From NCBI GenBank assembly GCA_905215765.1, contig CAJMRP010000073.1, positions 1 through 9,698 of the forward strand: a stretch of 9,698 bases of DNA, written 5' to 3'. Positions 1 to 6,180 of this stretch are shown here, one piece after another. The notes under the pieces were generated by a model. It did not search any database. It was not told the origin of the DNA and saw nothing but the letters and a program-made list of their open reading frames with translations. The position numbers and the translations under genes are program-made. The stretch comes from an uncultured bacterium. Lineage in GTDB: Bacteria > Actinomycetota > Coriobacteriia > Coriobacteriales > Coriobacteriaceae. Each line of letters starts with the position of its first letter. Position 1 is the stretch's first letter.

Positions 1-613
1 GGAAGCCGCCGGTGAAGGCCAGCGGAATGGTGAACATGACGATGAAGGGCTCACGCAGGGACTGGAACTGGGCCACCATGACGAAGTACACCAGCACGAT
101 GCCCAGCAGCAGCATCAGCATCACCTGACCCATGGCGTCCATGATCTGTTCATTCTCGCCGTTGAACTCGATGGACGCGCCCTCCGGCAGCTCCATGGCG
201 TTCACGGCCTTGGTCACCTGATCGGACACCAGGGTGACGTTATTGCCCTCGGCGATGGCGGCGGTGACGGTGACGCAGCGGCGCTGCTGATCCCGGTTGA
301 TGGTATTCAGGCTGACGGTCTTTTCCACCGTGGCAACATCCTTCAGCAGGAAGCTGCTGTCCGTATCCTCGTCGCCGCTGCCGGACAGGGACGACAGGGA
401 GGAGGACGAAGAACTGCTGCCGCCGCTCATGGCGGAGGACATGGTGCTGTCGGGGTCGATCTTCAGCTCCGGCAGCGTCTCCACGGTGTAATTGCTGCTT
501 TCATCCTGCTGGATGATCAGCTGCATGGAGGAATCGTCCAGCTCCATCTCCGTGCCGGAGGTGCTGGTGTTCAGGGCGGCGGCCACCTGCATGTAGATCT
601 GGGCTACGGTCAT
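1..613 (-). CDS. RND-family efflux permease, internal fragment (both ends missing)
   Basis: This is a piece of an AcrB-like RND transporter, an inner-membrane proton-driven pump or export permease. It reads from about base 610 down to base 2 in the same frame as the S11 fragment beside it, giving about 203 residues. In order it shows the start Thr-Val-Ala-Gln-Ile-Tyr-Met-Gln-Val typical of the second periplasmic porter half, a Ser-rich then acidic low-complexity stretch (about bases 360-435), and the family pattern 'LLKDVATVEKTVSLNTINR'. After 'LPEGASIEFNGENEQIMDAM' comes a hydrophobic helix (about bases 72-120) with 'LVYFVMVAQFQSL', then 'PFIVMFTIPLAFTGG' at the edge. These last motifs match the eighth and ninth membrane segments of the family. 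The style resembles Clostridia proteins, so this piece probably comes from a different organism than the ribosomal operon. It has no start of its own here. Family assignment is firm; substrate and subfamily are unknown. Confidence 0.85.
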   Translation of the reverse strand, partial: MTVAQIYMQVAAALNTSTSGTEMELDDSSMQLIIQQDESSNYTVETLPELKIDPDSTMSSAMSGGSSSSSSSLSSLSGSGDEDTDSSFLLKDVATVEKTVSLNTINRDQQRRCVTVTAAIAEGNNVTLVSDQVTKAVNAMELPEGASIEFNGENEQIMDAMGQVMLMLLLGIVLVYFVMVAQFQSLREPFIVMFTIPLAFTGGF

Positions 614-632
614 GCCGTGCTCCATGGCCTGC
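605..632. other. Chimeric junction between rpsK and the RND permease
   Basis: Residues up to Ala-Met-Glu-His-Gly-Met (bases 611-628) fit S11, and the Thr-Val-Ala-Gln-Ile-Tyr that follows fits the RND porter domain, where a similar helix usually ends just before this point. The 18-nt word coding those six residues may be common to both parent genes, which would explain how a short-overlap assembly joined them in frame. The shared word is an inference; the abrupt change of protein family is seen directly. Confidence 0.75.
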
Positions 633-862
633 TTGGCAGCAGCCTCGGCAGCCATCTGGGCAGCGAACGGCGTGGACTTACGGGAGCCCTTGAAGCCCAC
701 CTGGCCAGCCGACTTCCAGGAAATGACGTTGCCCTGGGGATCGGTGATCGAAACGATCGTGTTGTTGAACGTAGAACGAATGTGAGCCTGGCCCACGGAA
801 ATGTTCTTACGGTCCGCGCGCTTCAGACGGGCAGCGCGAACGTTCTTCTTAGCAGTAGCCAT
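611..862 (-). CDS. rpsK: 30S ribosomal protein S11, 5' part only (about 84 residues)
   Basis: S11 lies on the platform of the small subunit near the mRNA exit and contacts 16S rRNA with S6/S18. The ATG is at 860-862, with AAGGAG about 10 nt upstream and the rpsM stop 14 nt away. Recognisable family segments are 'GQAHIRSTFNNTIVSITD', 'GNVISWKSAGQVGFKGSRKS' and 'TPFAAQMAAEAAAKQAMEHG'. Family members have about 130 residues and end with a Gly-Pro-Gly-x-Gly-Arg-Glu segment and a basic Pro-Lys-Lys/Arg-Arg tail. None of that is present. After residue 84 the frame continues as an RND permease with no stop. The conserved C-terminal half is therefore lost, and rpsD, rpoA and rplQ, which normally follow, are also absent. 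The gene identity is certain; the truncation is most likely an assembly chimera. Confidence 0.95.
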
Positions 863-876
863 CTATCTAGCGCTCC

Positions 877-1251
877 TTATTTCTTCTTCTTAGCACCGAT
901 CTGACGCTTCGGGCCCTTGCGGGTACGAGCGTTAGTGTGGGTGCGCTGGCCGCGGACCGGGAGGCCCTTGCGGTGACGAAGGCCGCGGTTGCAGCCGATG
1001 TCCATGAGGCGCTTGACGTTCTGGTTGCGCTCACGGCGGAGGTCGCCCTCAACCATGATCTGATTCTTATCGATATAATCGCGGATGGCGTTAACCTCAT
1101 CCTCGGTGAGGTCCTTAACGCGCGTATCCACGTTAACGTTGCACTCGACGCAAATCTTCGTCGCAGTGGTGCGGCCGATGCCGTAAATGTAGGTCAGACC
1201 GATCTCAACGCGCTTCTCACGCGGGAGGTCGACACCATTAATACGGGCCAA
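877..1251 (-). CDS. rpsM: 30S ribosomal protein S13, TTG start
   Basis: S13 sits in the head of the small subunit, touches the P-site tRNA and forms bridges with L5. The protein has 124 residues. It begins 'MARINGVDLPREKRVEIGL' and continues 'TYIYGIGRTTATKIC', the helix-two-turns-helix region. It ends with the usual basic tail 'RTHTNARTRKGP' followed by Lys-rich residues. The start codon is TTG (1249-1251), six nt after AGGAG. There is no in-frame ATG between it and the rpmJ stop, and the N-terminus matches the family exactly, so the start is well supported. It lies 14 nt after rpmJ and 14 nt before rpsK, so translation is probably coupled. L5, its bridge partner, is the first gene of the same block. 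Confidence 0.98.
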   Translation of the reverse strand: MARINGVDLPREKRVEIGLTYIYGIGRTTATKICVECNVNVDTRVKDLTEDEVNAIRDYIDKNQIMVEGDLRRERNQNVKRLMDIGCNRGLRHRKGLPVRGQRTHTNARTRKGPKRQIGAKKKK

Positions 1252-1265
1252 CGTAGTCTCCTCTC

Positions 1266-1379
1266 TTAACCCTGACGCTGCTTATGACGGGGGTTCTCGC
1301 AAATGACGAGGACCTTGCCGTGGCGCCTAATGATTTTGCACTTATCGCACATCTTCTTGACCGAAGGACGTACCTTCAT
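1266..1379 (-). CDS. rpmJ: 50S ribosomal protein L36, zinc-ribbon form (37 residues)
   Basis: L36 is the smallest large-subunit protein and stabilises 23S rRNA helices near the subunit centre. The frame from ATG (1377-1379) to TAA (1266-1268) gives 37 residues, 'MKVRPSVKKMCDKCKIIRR' and then 'HGKVLVICENPRHKQRQG'. Cys11, Cys14, Cys27 and His32 form the zinc site, so this is the zinc-containing paralogue and not the Cys-less form used under zinc shortage. AAAGGAAG lies about 5 nt before the start. Upstream is a 147-nt structured spacer after infA; rpsM starts 14 nt downstream. The gene order infA-rpmJ-rpsM is the standard one. Confidence 0.97.
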   Translation of the reverse strand: MKVRPSVKKMCDKCKIIRRHGKVLVICENPRHKQRQG

Positions 1380-1428
1380 CGTTCTTCCTTTCGGTAGCGC
1401 TCAAACTACTTCCCTACTATCTACTCGC

Positions 1429-1524
1429 CCAGCCGCAGGCGTTTAAAACTATGGCTGGTCTTCACACGCAAACCGACCGTAGGTTGAGCTAAGCCTGCAG
1501 TCGGAAAAGAGCGTGTATGCGTGT
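1429..1524 (-). promoter_or_regulatory. Structured mRNA spacer between infA and rpmJ, with competing stems
   Basis: In the transcribed (minus) strand, bases 1504-1494 pair with 1483-1473: 10 of 11 pairs including one G-U, with a 10-nt loop. Just outside, acacgc (1464-1469) can pair with either of two nearly identical copies, gcgtgt at 1511-1516 or tgcgtgt at 1518-1524. A second hairpin, ccagcc (1429-1434) with ggctgg (1453-1458), lies nearer to rpmJ, and gcaggc (1435-1440) in its loop complements gcctgc (1493-1498) of the first stem. The whole spacer of 147 nt (1380-1526) holds no gene. Only three T follow the main stem, so it is a poor intrinsic terminator. A ribosomal-protein binding site or attenuator for the alpha-operon genes is possible. 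The base pairs are seen; the role is inferred. Confidence 0.45.
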
Positions 1525-1526
1525 CG

Positions 1527-1745
1527 CTATTTATAGCGATAGGTGATGCGACCGCGGGTCAGGTCGTACGGGGAAAGCTCCACGACAACCCTGTCACCGG
1601 GGAGAATGCGGATGTAATTCATTCGAATCTTGCCAGAAATGTTGCACAGAACCGAATGACCGTTCTCGAGCTCGACCTTAAACATGGCGTTGGGCAGCGG
1701 TTCCTTTACCGTACCCTCGAGCTCAATTGCGTCTTCCTTCTTCAC
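1527..1745 (-). CDS. infA: Translation initiation factor IF-1
   Basis: IF-1 is a single OB-fold protein that occupies the ribosomal A site during initiation and assists IF-2 and IF-3. The family C-terminus 'RILPGDRVVVELSPYDLTRG' followed by Arg-Ile-Thr-Tyr-Arg-Tyr-Lys is intact. I choose the GTG at 1743-1745 as the start. It gives 72 residues, the usual family length, beginning Met-Lys-Lys-Glu-Asp-Ala-Ile-Glu. AGAGAAAG lies 10 nt upstream. An in-frame TTG six bases earlier (1749-1751) would add two residues but leaves only 4 nt to that ribosome site. Codons 30-45 show Cys-Asn-Ile-Ser-Gly-Lys-Ile-Arg-Met-Asn-Tyr where many homologues have His-Ile-Ser-Gly-Lys-Met-Arg, a mild variation. It is separated from map by 104 nt with a possible promoter. 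Confidence 0.97.
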   Translation of the reverse strand: MKKEDAIELEGTVKEPLPNAMFKVELENGHSVLCNISGKIRMNYIRILPGDRVVVELSPYDLTRGRITYRYK

Positions 1746-1784
1746 AAGCAATCATCTTTCTCTAGAAAACGACAGCGATTGAGT

Positions 1785-1813
1785 ATTCTACAATACGCAT
1801 GCACGTATCGTAA
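1785..1813 (-). promoter_or_regulatory. infA promoter: Possible promoter for infA-rpmJ-rpsM
   Basis: On the minus strand, TTACGA (1808-1813) and TAGAAT (1785-1790) are separated by exactly 17 nt. The -10 matches TATAAT at five of six positions; the -35 matches TTGACA at only three. The site is 40 nt upstream of the infA GTG, in the 104-nt gap after map, and this gap is more AT-rich than its surroundings. A small hairpin, tccac/gtgga at 1829-1844, sits just after the map stop but lacks a T-tract. The element would let the translation genes be transcribed apart from secY-adk-map. Support is moderate at best. Confidence 0.35.
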
Positions 1814-1849
1814 TATCTTCGTAATGGCTCCACATCTAAGTGGAACTTG

Positions 1850-2638
1850 TTACATTTCTCCGCCTTGCAAGGAGCACCAAGCACCTTGGGCATCCGTGGT
1901 AAGAATCACCGGGCCGTCATTGGTAATGGCGACGGTGTTCTCGTAGTGCGCGGCGGGCAGGTGGTCGTTGGTCGTAACGATCCAACCATCGGAGCCTGTG
2001 CTCACATGATTGGAACCCATCGTAACCATCGGCTCGATAGCGATAACCATACCAGCCTGAAGGCGAACGCCTCTCCCCTTCTTTCCATAATTTGGAACGT
2101 TGGGGTCCTCGTGCATCACACGACCGATACCATGCCCCACGTAATCGCGAAGCACGCCGTAACCGTGAGACTCGGCGAGGGACTGAACAGCATACCCGAC
2201 GTCCCCGATATGGTTACCGGGAACAGCCTGCTCGATGGCAGCCTTTAGGCAATCGCGCGTAACCTCGCACAGGGCCTTGGCCTCGGGCGTGGGGGTGCCG
2301 ACGAAAAACGTCCAAGCGTTATCGCCGACCCAACCGTCGAGAACGGCTCCCGTATCGATGGAGATGATATCGCCATCGCGCAGGATCATATCGGGGTTGG
2401 GAATACCGTGGACCACGGCATCGTTGATTGATGCGCAAATGGTTCCGGGGAACCCGCCGTAGCCCTTAAAAGCCGGGGTGCCGCCATGCATGCGGATAAT
2501 CTGCTCCGCGAGCTGATCGAGCTCGAAGGTCGACACGCCGGGGCGAACCATGGCCCCAACGTGGCGGAGCGCCATCTTAGATAGCGCTCCTGCCTTCTTC
2601 ATCTGCTCAATTTGCGTTGCAGACTTAATCTTGATCAT
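1850..2638 (-). CDS. map: Type I methionine aminopeptidase
   Basis: MetAP removes the initiator methionine from new proteins in the cytoplasm, using two metal ions. The 262-residue protein has the pita-bread fold signature and all expected catalytic residues: His77 ('INDAVVHGIPN'), metal ligands Asp95 ('ISIDTGAVLDG'), Asp106 ('GWVGDNAWTF'), His169 ('VGHGIGRVMHEDP'), Glu202 ('AIEPMV') and Glu233 ('ENTVAI'). Each is two positions lower than in the E. coli enzyme. There is no N-terminal SEC-C or SH3-like extension, so this is class Ia. The ATG (2636-2638) overlaps the adk TGA by 4 nt (ATGA), which points to translational coupling. Placing it between adk and infA is the usual Gram-positive/actinobacterial order. 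Length and tail are normal. Confidence 0.98.
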   Translation of the reverse strand: MIKIKSATQIEQMKKAGALSKMALRHVGAMVRPGVSTFELDQLAEQIIRMHGGTPAFKGYGGFPGTICASINDAVVHGIPNPDMILRDGDIISIDTGAVLDGWVGDNAWTFFVGTPTPEAKALCEVTRDCLKAAIEQAVPGNHIGDVGYAVQSLAESHGYGVLRDYVGHGIGRVMHEDPNVPNYGKKGRGVRLQAGMVIAIEPMVTMGSNHVSTGSDGWIVTTNDHLPAAHYENTVAITNDGPVILTTDAQGAWCSLQGGEM

Positions 2639-3261
2639 AGACCGAGAGCCTCTTTGACATCCCCGTACACGGTCTCACGAGCCTGGTCACCGTTGACCGA
2701 CTTGAGCAGACCCTGGCCACGATAGTAGTCGACGAGCGGGCTCGTGGACTTCTCGTAGACGTCGAGACGGTTCTTGATGGTCTCGGGCTTGTCGTCGTCG
2801 CGCTGATACATCTCGCCGCCGCACTTGGGGCAGGTAGCATCGGCAGCGGTGCCGGTGTAACCGCAGGCGCGGCAGGTGCGACGCGAAGACAGACGATCGA
2901 TGATGACCTCGGGGGCCACATCGACCAGAAGGGCGCAGTCGATCTCGCGACCCATGGCGGAGAGCTCGGAATCGAGCGTCACAGCCTGGGCGGTGTTGCG
3001 CGGGAAGCCATCGAGGATGAAGCCCTGCTGGGCGTCATCGGCGGCAAGGCGCTCCTTGACAAGGTCGATCACGAGCTGGTCGGGAACGAGCTCGCCAGCG
3101 TCCATGTACTTCTTAGCCTGAATACCAAGCTCGGTGCCACCCTTGACGGCAGCACGCAGCAGGTCGCCCGTGGAAATGTGAGCGACGCCAAACTCGGCGA
3201 CGAGCTCCTGTGCGACGGTGCCCTTACCGGCACCCGGAGCTCCGAGCAATACGAGGTTCAT
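2635..3261 (-). CDS. adk: Adenylate kinase with zinc-binding LID
   Basis: The enzyme converts ATP and AMP to two ADP in the cytoplasm. The P-loop 'GAPGAGKGT' is at residues 7-15, the AMP-site segment 'HISTGDLLR' at 28-36, and 'GFILDGFPRN' near residue 80-89. The LID domain holds four cysteines, Cys130, Cys133, Cys144 and Cys147 ('RTCRACGYTGTAADATCPKC'), so it is the long, zinc-stabilised form. I place the start at ATG 3259-3261, giving 208 residues with the standard Met-Asn-Leu-Val-Leu-Leu-Gly start and a strong AGGAGG 7 nt upstream. An in-frame TTG at 3265-3267 would add two residues but sits too close to that site. It lies 18 nt after secY and overlaps map by 4 nt. Confidence 0.98.
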   Translation of the reverse strand: MNLVLLGAPGAGKGTVAQELVAEFGVAHISTGDLLRAAVKGGTELGIQAKKYMDAGELVPDQLVIDLVKERLAADDAQQGFILDGFPRNTAQAVTLDSELSAMGREIDCALLVDVAPEVIIDRLSSRRTCRACGYTGTAADATCPKCGGEMYQRDDDKPETIKNRLDVYEKSTSPLVDYYRGQGLLKSVNGDQARETVYGDVKEALGL

Positions 3262-3279
3262 GAGCAATCCTCCTCTAGC

Positions 3280-4566
3280 CTATTTAAAGAATCCATCGTA
3301 ATCATACATCTTGATCTGGCCTTCGAGCTTATCGACCGTGTCGAGCACGACGCCGACCATGATGAGGATGGACGTGCCGCCAAATGCCTGGATCAGATGG
3401 TTACCCGTGAAGGAGAAGATGATCGAAGGCACGATGGCGATGAGCGCCAAAAAGACAGCGCTTGGAAGCGTGATCTTGTTGAGCGCGTTCTTGATGTAGG
3501 CCGCGGTAGCCCTACCCGGACGGACGCCCGGAATAAAGCCGCCCTGCTTCTTAAGGTTGTCGGCCGTGTCATCGGGGTTGAACACCATGGAGGTGTAGAA
3601 GTACGCGAAGAACACAATGAGGACAACGTTAAGCACCCAGTTGAGCCAACCGGTCGAAAGCGCAGAGGCAACTGCCTGGATCCAGCCGATGCCGGGGAAG
3701 AACACGGCAATCTGGGCCGGGAAGTACAGCAGCGCCGAAGCGAAGATGATCGGCACGACACCCGCTGTGTTGACCTTGATGGGCAGGTAGGTGGTCTGGC
3801 CACCCATCATGCGACGGCCCACGACGCGCTTAGCGTAGGAGACCGGAATGCGGCGCTGGCCGCGCTCAAGGAAAACAATCAGCGGGATAACCAGCAAGAT
3901 GATGGCGCAGATGATCACCATGGTGATGATGCCACCGGCATTGCCCTCGGTGCTGGAGAAGATCGCCTGCGGCAGGCCGGCCATGATGTTCGCGAAGATG
4001 ATCAGCGACATGCCATTGCCGATACCGCGCTGGGTGATGAGCTCACCAATCCACATGATCAGCATGGCGCCCGCGGTGAGCGTGCCGACGATCATGAGGT
4101 CGAAGATGATCTCGGGAGCGCCGGCGCCAGTAAAGCTGATGCCGAAGCTCTTAAAGAGGAAGAGGTAACCCACGGAGTTGAGGATTGCCAGAGCCAGGGT
4201 GAGGTAACGCGAATACTGCGTAATCTTGGTCTGACCGACCTCGCCCTCGCGGGCAAGCTCATGCAGGGAAGGCACAACGGCCTGGAGCATCTGGAGGATG
4301 ATCGAGCTGGTGATGTAAGGCATGATGCCCAGGGAGAACACCGAAACATAGCTCAACGCGCCACCAGAGAAAAGATTCAGGAGGGCCATAGCACCTGCGG
4401 CGACCGAATTGTTATCGGTCGAGAAAAGGCCCAGCATCCCCTGGAAGGGAATGCCGGGCACAGGAACGTGCGCACCAATGCGGTACACGACGAGCATAGC
4501 TATGGTAAAAAGAATCTTTTCGCGCAATTCTTTGATGCGGAAAGCATTCTTAAGACCATTTAGCAC
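3280..4566 (-). CDS. secY: Protein translocase channel subunit SecY, GTG start
   Basis: SecY forms the membrane channel for secreted and membrane proteins, together with SecE and SecG and driven by SecA or the ribosome. The 428-residue protein shows the expected ten hydrophobic segments. The first follows 'IKELREKILFTIAMLVVYR' and the plug-region motif 'GAHVPVPGIP'. The cytoplasmic loop 'VFLERGQRRIPVSYAKR' (ribosome and SecA contact) and the C-terminal 'FNPDDTADNLKKQGGFIPG' with 'VRPGRAT' are typical. The start is GTG at 4564-4566, inside the rplO stop region (GTGCTAA, 7-nt overlap). The nearby ATG at 4557-4559 is out of frame, so it cannot be the start. This overlap should couple secY translation to L15. 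Confidence 0.98.
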   Translation of the reverse strand: MLNGLKNAFRIKELREKILFTIAMLVVYRIGAHVPVPGIPFQGMLGLFSTDNNSVAAGAMALLNLFSGGALSYVSVFSLGIMPYITSSIILQMLQAVVPSLHELAREGEVGQTKITQYSRYLTLALAILNSVGYLFLFKSFGISFTGAGAPEIIFDLMIVGTLTAGAMLIMWIGELITQRGIGNGMSLIIFANIMAGLPQAIFSSTEGNAGGIITMVIICAIILLVIPLIVFLERGQRRIPVSYAKRVVGRRMMGGQTTYLPIKVNTAGVVPIIFASALLYFPAQIAVFFPGIGWIQAVASALSTGWLNWVLNVVLIVFFAYFYTSMVFNPDDTADNLKKQGGFIPGVRPGRATAAYIKNALNKITLPSAVFLALIAIVPSIIFSFTGNHLIQAFGGTSILIMVGVVLDTVDKLEGQIKMYDYDGFFK

Positions 4567-5009
4567 GGCAGCTCGACCTTTCCGCCGGCGGCCTCGATCT
4601 TGGCCTGCGCAGAAGCGCTGACCTTGTCGACCTTGACCGTGAACTTCTTGGTGAGCTCACCATTGCCGAGCACCTTGACGGGCTCGAACTCGCTCTTGGT
4701 GATGCGAGCGGCCTTAAGAGCGGCACCGTCGATCACAGCGCCGTCCTCGAACTTGCGCTCGAGACGCTCAACGTTAACGGCGGTGTACTCGATACGACGG
4801 GGGTTGCGGAAGCCCGGAAGCTTGGGCAGGCGCATAGCCAGCGGAGTCTGACCACCCTCGAAGCCGGCACCCTTGGTGCCGCCAGAGCGGGAACCCTGGC
4901 CCTTCTGACCGCGGCCAGAAGTGGTGCCGTGACCCGAAGAATTGCCACGGCCGACGCGCTTGCGGTTCTTGGTGGAACCGGGCGCGGGAGTAAGATCGTG
5001 AAGCTGCAT
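4560..5009 (-). CDS. rplO: 50S ribosomal protein L15
   Basis: L15 is a late-assembling large-subunit protein that threads a long, basic N-terminal arm into 23S rRNA. The protein has 149 residues. The Gly/Arg/Lys-rich arm 'KRVGRGNSSGHGTTSGRGQK' is followed by 'GGQTPLAMRLPKLPGF' and a C-terminal globular domain ending with 'AAGGKVELPC'. ATG (5007-5009) is preceded by GAGGAG, which overlaps the rpmD stop 3 nt upstream. Its own stop overlaps the secY GTG by 7 nt. Length and order (rpmD-rplO-secY) are standard for the spc operon. Confidence 0.98.
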   Translation of the reverse strand: MQLHDLTPAPGSTKNRKRVGRGNSSGHGTTSGRGQKGQGSRSGGTKGAGFEGGQTPLAMRLPKLPGFRNPRRIEYTAVNVERLERKFEDGAVIDGAALKAARITKSEFEPVKVLGNGELTKKFTVKVDKVSASAQAKIEAAGGKVELPC

Positions 5010-5012
5010 TTG

Positions 5013-5195
5013 CTACTCCTCTACAATCTCGACAAGGTGCTTGACCTTGAAGATCATGCCGCGGACGGACTCGTTGTCAGCAATCTCGCGAACCTCGCGG
5101 ATCCTGTGGAGACCGAGGGCACGGACAGTACGGACCTGGTCCTGCTTGCAACCATTGGTGCTGCGGACCTGCTTGATCTTGATGGTGTCAGCCAT
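5013..5195 (-). CDS. rpmD: 50S ribosomal protein L30
   Basis: L30 is a small ferredoxin-like-fold protein of the large subunit. The 60-residue frame has 'IKIKQVRSTNGCKQDQVRTV', then 'ALGLHRIREVREIADNESV' and 'RGMIFKVKHLVEIVEE', which matches the family along its length. The second segment has Thr-Asn-Gly-Cys where many homologues have an Ile-Gly pair, a minor difference. The ATG (5193-5195) lies 2 nt after the rpsE stop. rplO begins 3 nt after its own stop, so the three genes are almost certainly co-translated. Not all bacteria keep rpmD, but its presence here is normal for Gram-positive and actinobacterial spc operons. Confidence 0.97.
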   Translation of the reverse strand: MADTIKIKQVRSTNGCKQDQVRTVRALGLHRIREVREIADNESVRGMIFKVKHLVEIVEE

Positions 5196-5197
5196 GC

Positions 5198-5722
5198 TTA
5201 GTTCTCCTTACCGACGAACATCTCGGAGACCGTCAGGCCACGGCGAGCCGCGACGTCCTCAGGGCTGGAGAGCTCCTTGAGGCCCTCGACGGCAGCCTTG
5301 ATGATGTTGAGGCCGTTGTCGGTACCGAGGGACTTGGACAGGACGTTCTTGATGCCAGCAAGCTCGAAGAGGGGGCGCACAGCGCCGCCGGCGATAACGC
5401 CGGTACCCTCGACAGCGGGCTTGATGATGATGCGGCCGGCACCAAAGTGACCGAGAACCTCGTGCGGAATGGTGCCCTGCTCGGTCACCGGCACGTGGAA
5501 CATGTTCTTCTTGGCATCGAGAGACGCCTTGGAGATGGCCATGGGCACCTCAGCGGACTTGCCCATGCCAACGCCGACGTTGCCCTTGCCGTCGCCAACG
5601 ACGACGAGAGCGACGAGGCTCATGCGACGACCACCCTTGACGGTCTTCGACACGCGGTTGATGTAAACGACGCGCTCCTCGAACTCGGAGGCCTCGCGCT
5701 GCTGCTTCTGATTACGAGCCAT
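5198..5722 (-). CDS. rpsE: 30S ribosomal protein S5
   Basis: S5 lies at the mRNA entry of the small subunit and contributes to decoding accuracy and mRNA unwinding. The protein is 174 residues long. The N-terminal double-stranded-RNA-binding-like domain shows 'RVVYINRVSKTVKGGRRMS' and 'VVVGDGKGNVGVGMGKSAEV'. The C-terminal domain shows 'GVIAGGAVRPLFELAGI' and 'NVLSKSLGT'. The loop with Gly-Gly-Arg-Arg, the place of spectinomycin-resistance mutations in other species, is unaltered. ATG (5720-5722) follows a full AGGAGG by 10 nt; the rplR stop is 14 nt upstream. rpmD starts only 2 nt beyond its stop. Confidence 0.98.
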   Translation of the reverse strand: MARNQKQQREASEFEERVVYINRVSKTVKGGRRMSLVALVVVGDGKGNVGVGMGKSAEVPMAISKASLDAKKNMFHVPVTEQGTIPHEVLGHFGAGRIIIKPAVEGTGVIAGGAVRPLFELAGIKNVLSKSLGTDNGLNIIKAAVEGLKELSSPEDVAARRGLTVSEMFVGKEN

Positions 5723-5736
5723 GTGCTACATACCTC

Positions 5737-6105
5737 CTAGAACTCGAGACCGGCGGCACGAGCACCGTCGGCGAGGGCCTTGACGCGGCCATGGTAGATA
5801 CGGCCACCACGATCGAAAGCGACCTTGGTGATGCCGGCCTCGATGGCACGCTTGCCAACGAGCTGACCGACCTTCTCCGCAGCCTCCTTGTTCGAGGTGT
5901 GGGTGCCCTTGAACTCGGCCTCGAGGGTCGAGGCAGAGACGAGCGTCAGGCTGGAGCCCTTGCTGTCGTCGATGATCTGGGCATAGATGTTGGCGTTAGT
6001 ACGGGTCACGCGAAGACGCGGACGCTCGGCGGTACCCGAGACCTTGCCGCGAACACGACGCTGACGACGCTTGAGGCCTTCCAGCTTCGCCTTATGCTTG
6101 TTCAT
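5737..6105 (-). CDS. rplR: 50S ribosomal protein L18
   Basis: L18 binds 5S rRNA and, with L5 and L25, anchors it in the large subunit's central protuberance. The 122-residue protein has the basic N-terminal tail 'KLEGLKRRQRRVRGKVSGT' and the family pattern 'ERPRLRVTRTNANIYAQIID'. It ends with the diagnostic 'VAFDRGGRIYHGRVKALADG' and Ala-Arg-Ala-Ala-Gly-Leu-Glu-Phe. The ATG (6103-6105) follows AGGAG. It is preceded by a 75-nt spacer after rplF that holds a strong hairpin, whereas rpsE follows after 14 nt. L5, the other 5S-binding protein, is the first gene of this block. Confidence 0.98.
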   Translation of the reverse strand: MNKHKAKLEGLKRRQRRVRGKVSGTAERPRLRVTRTNANIYAQIIDDSKGSSLTLVSASTLEAEFKGTHTSNKEAAEKVGQLVGKRAIEAGITKVAFDRGGRIYHGRVKALADGARAAGLEF

Positions 6106-6133
6106 ACGTAAACTCCTAAAAAGGTTGATCTTG

Positions 6134-6155
6134 CCAGCACCTAACGGGGTGCTGG
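6134..6155 (-). promoter_or_regulatory. Perfect 8-bp hairpin between rplF and rplR
   Basis: CCAGCACC and GGTGCTGG (6134-6141 and 6148-6155) form a perfect GC-rich stem with a 6-nt loop in the 75-nt spacer 6106-6180. On the transcribed strand five T follow only after about 12 nt, directly before the rplR ribosome site. It is therefore not a textbook terminator and may be a weak attenuator, an mRNA end-stabiliser or a protein-binding site. The pairing is certain; the function is not. Confidence 0.5.
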
Positions 6156-6180
6156 TCTTATGCGAGTGAGTCGGTTACGA

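Noticed and set aside
3178..4563. A 461-residue plus-strand open frame
   Set aside because: It lies exactly opposite secY and part of adk. Its product is a low-complexity run of Asp, Glu, His and Arg with no recognisable domain, as expected for the antisense of a hydrophobic GC-rich gene.
6134..6155. Rho-independent terminator between rplF and rplR
   Set aside because: The T-run starts about 12 nt after the stem, too far for a normal intrinsic terminator, and essential genes continue downstream.
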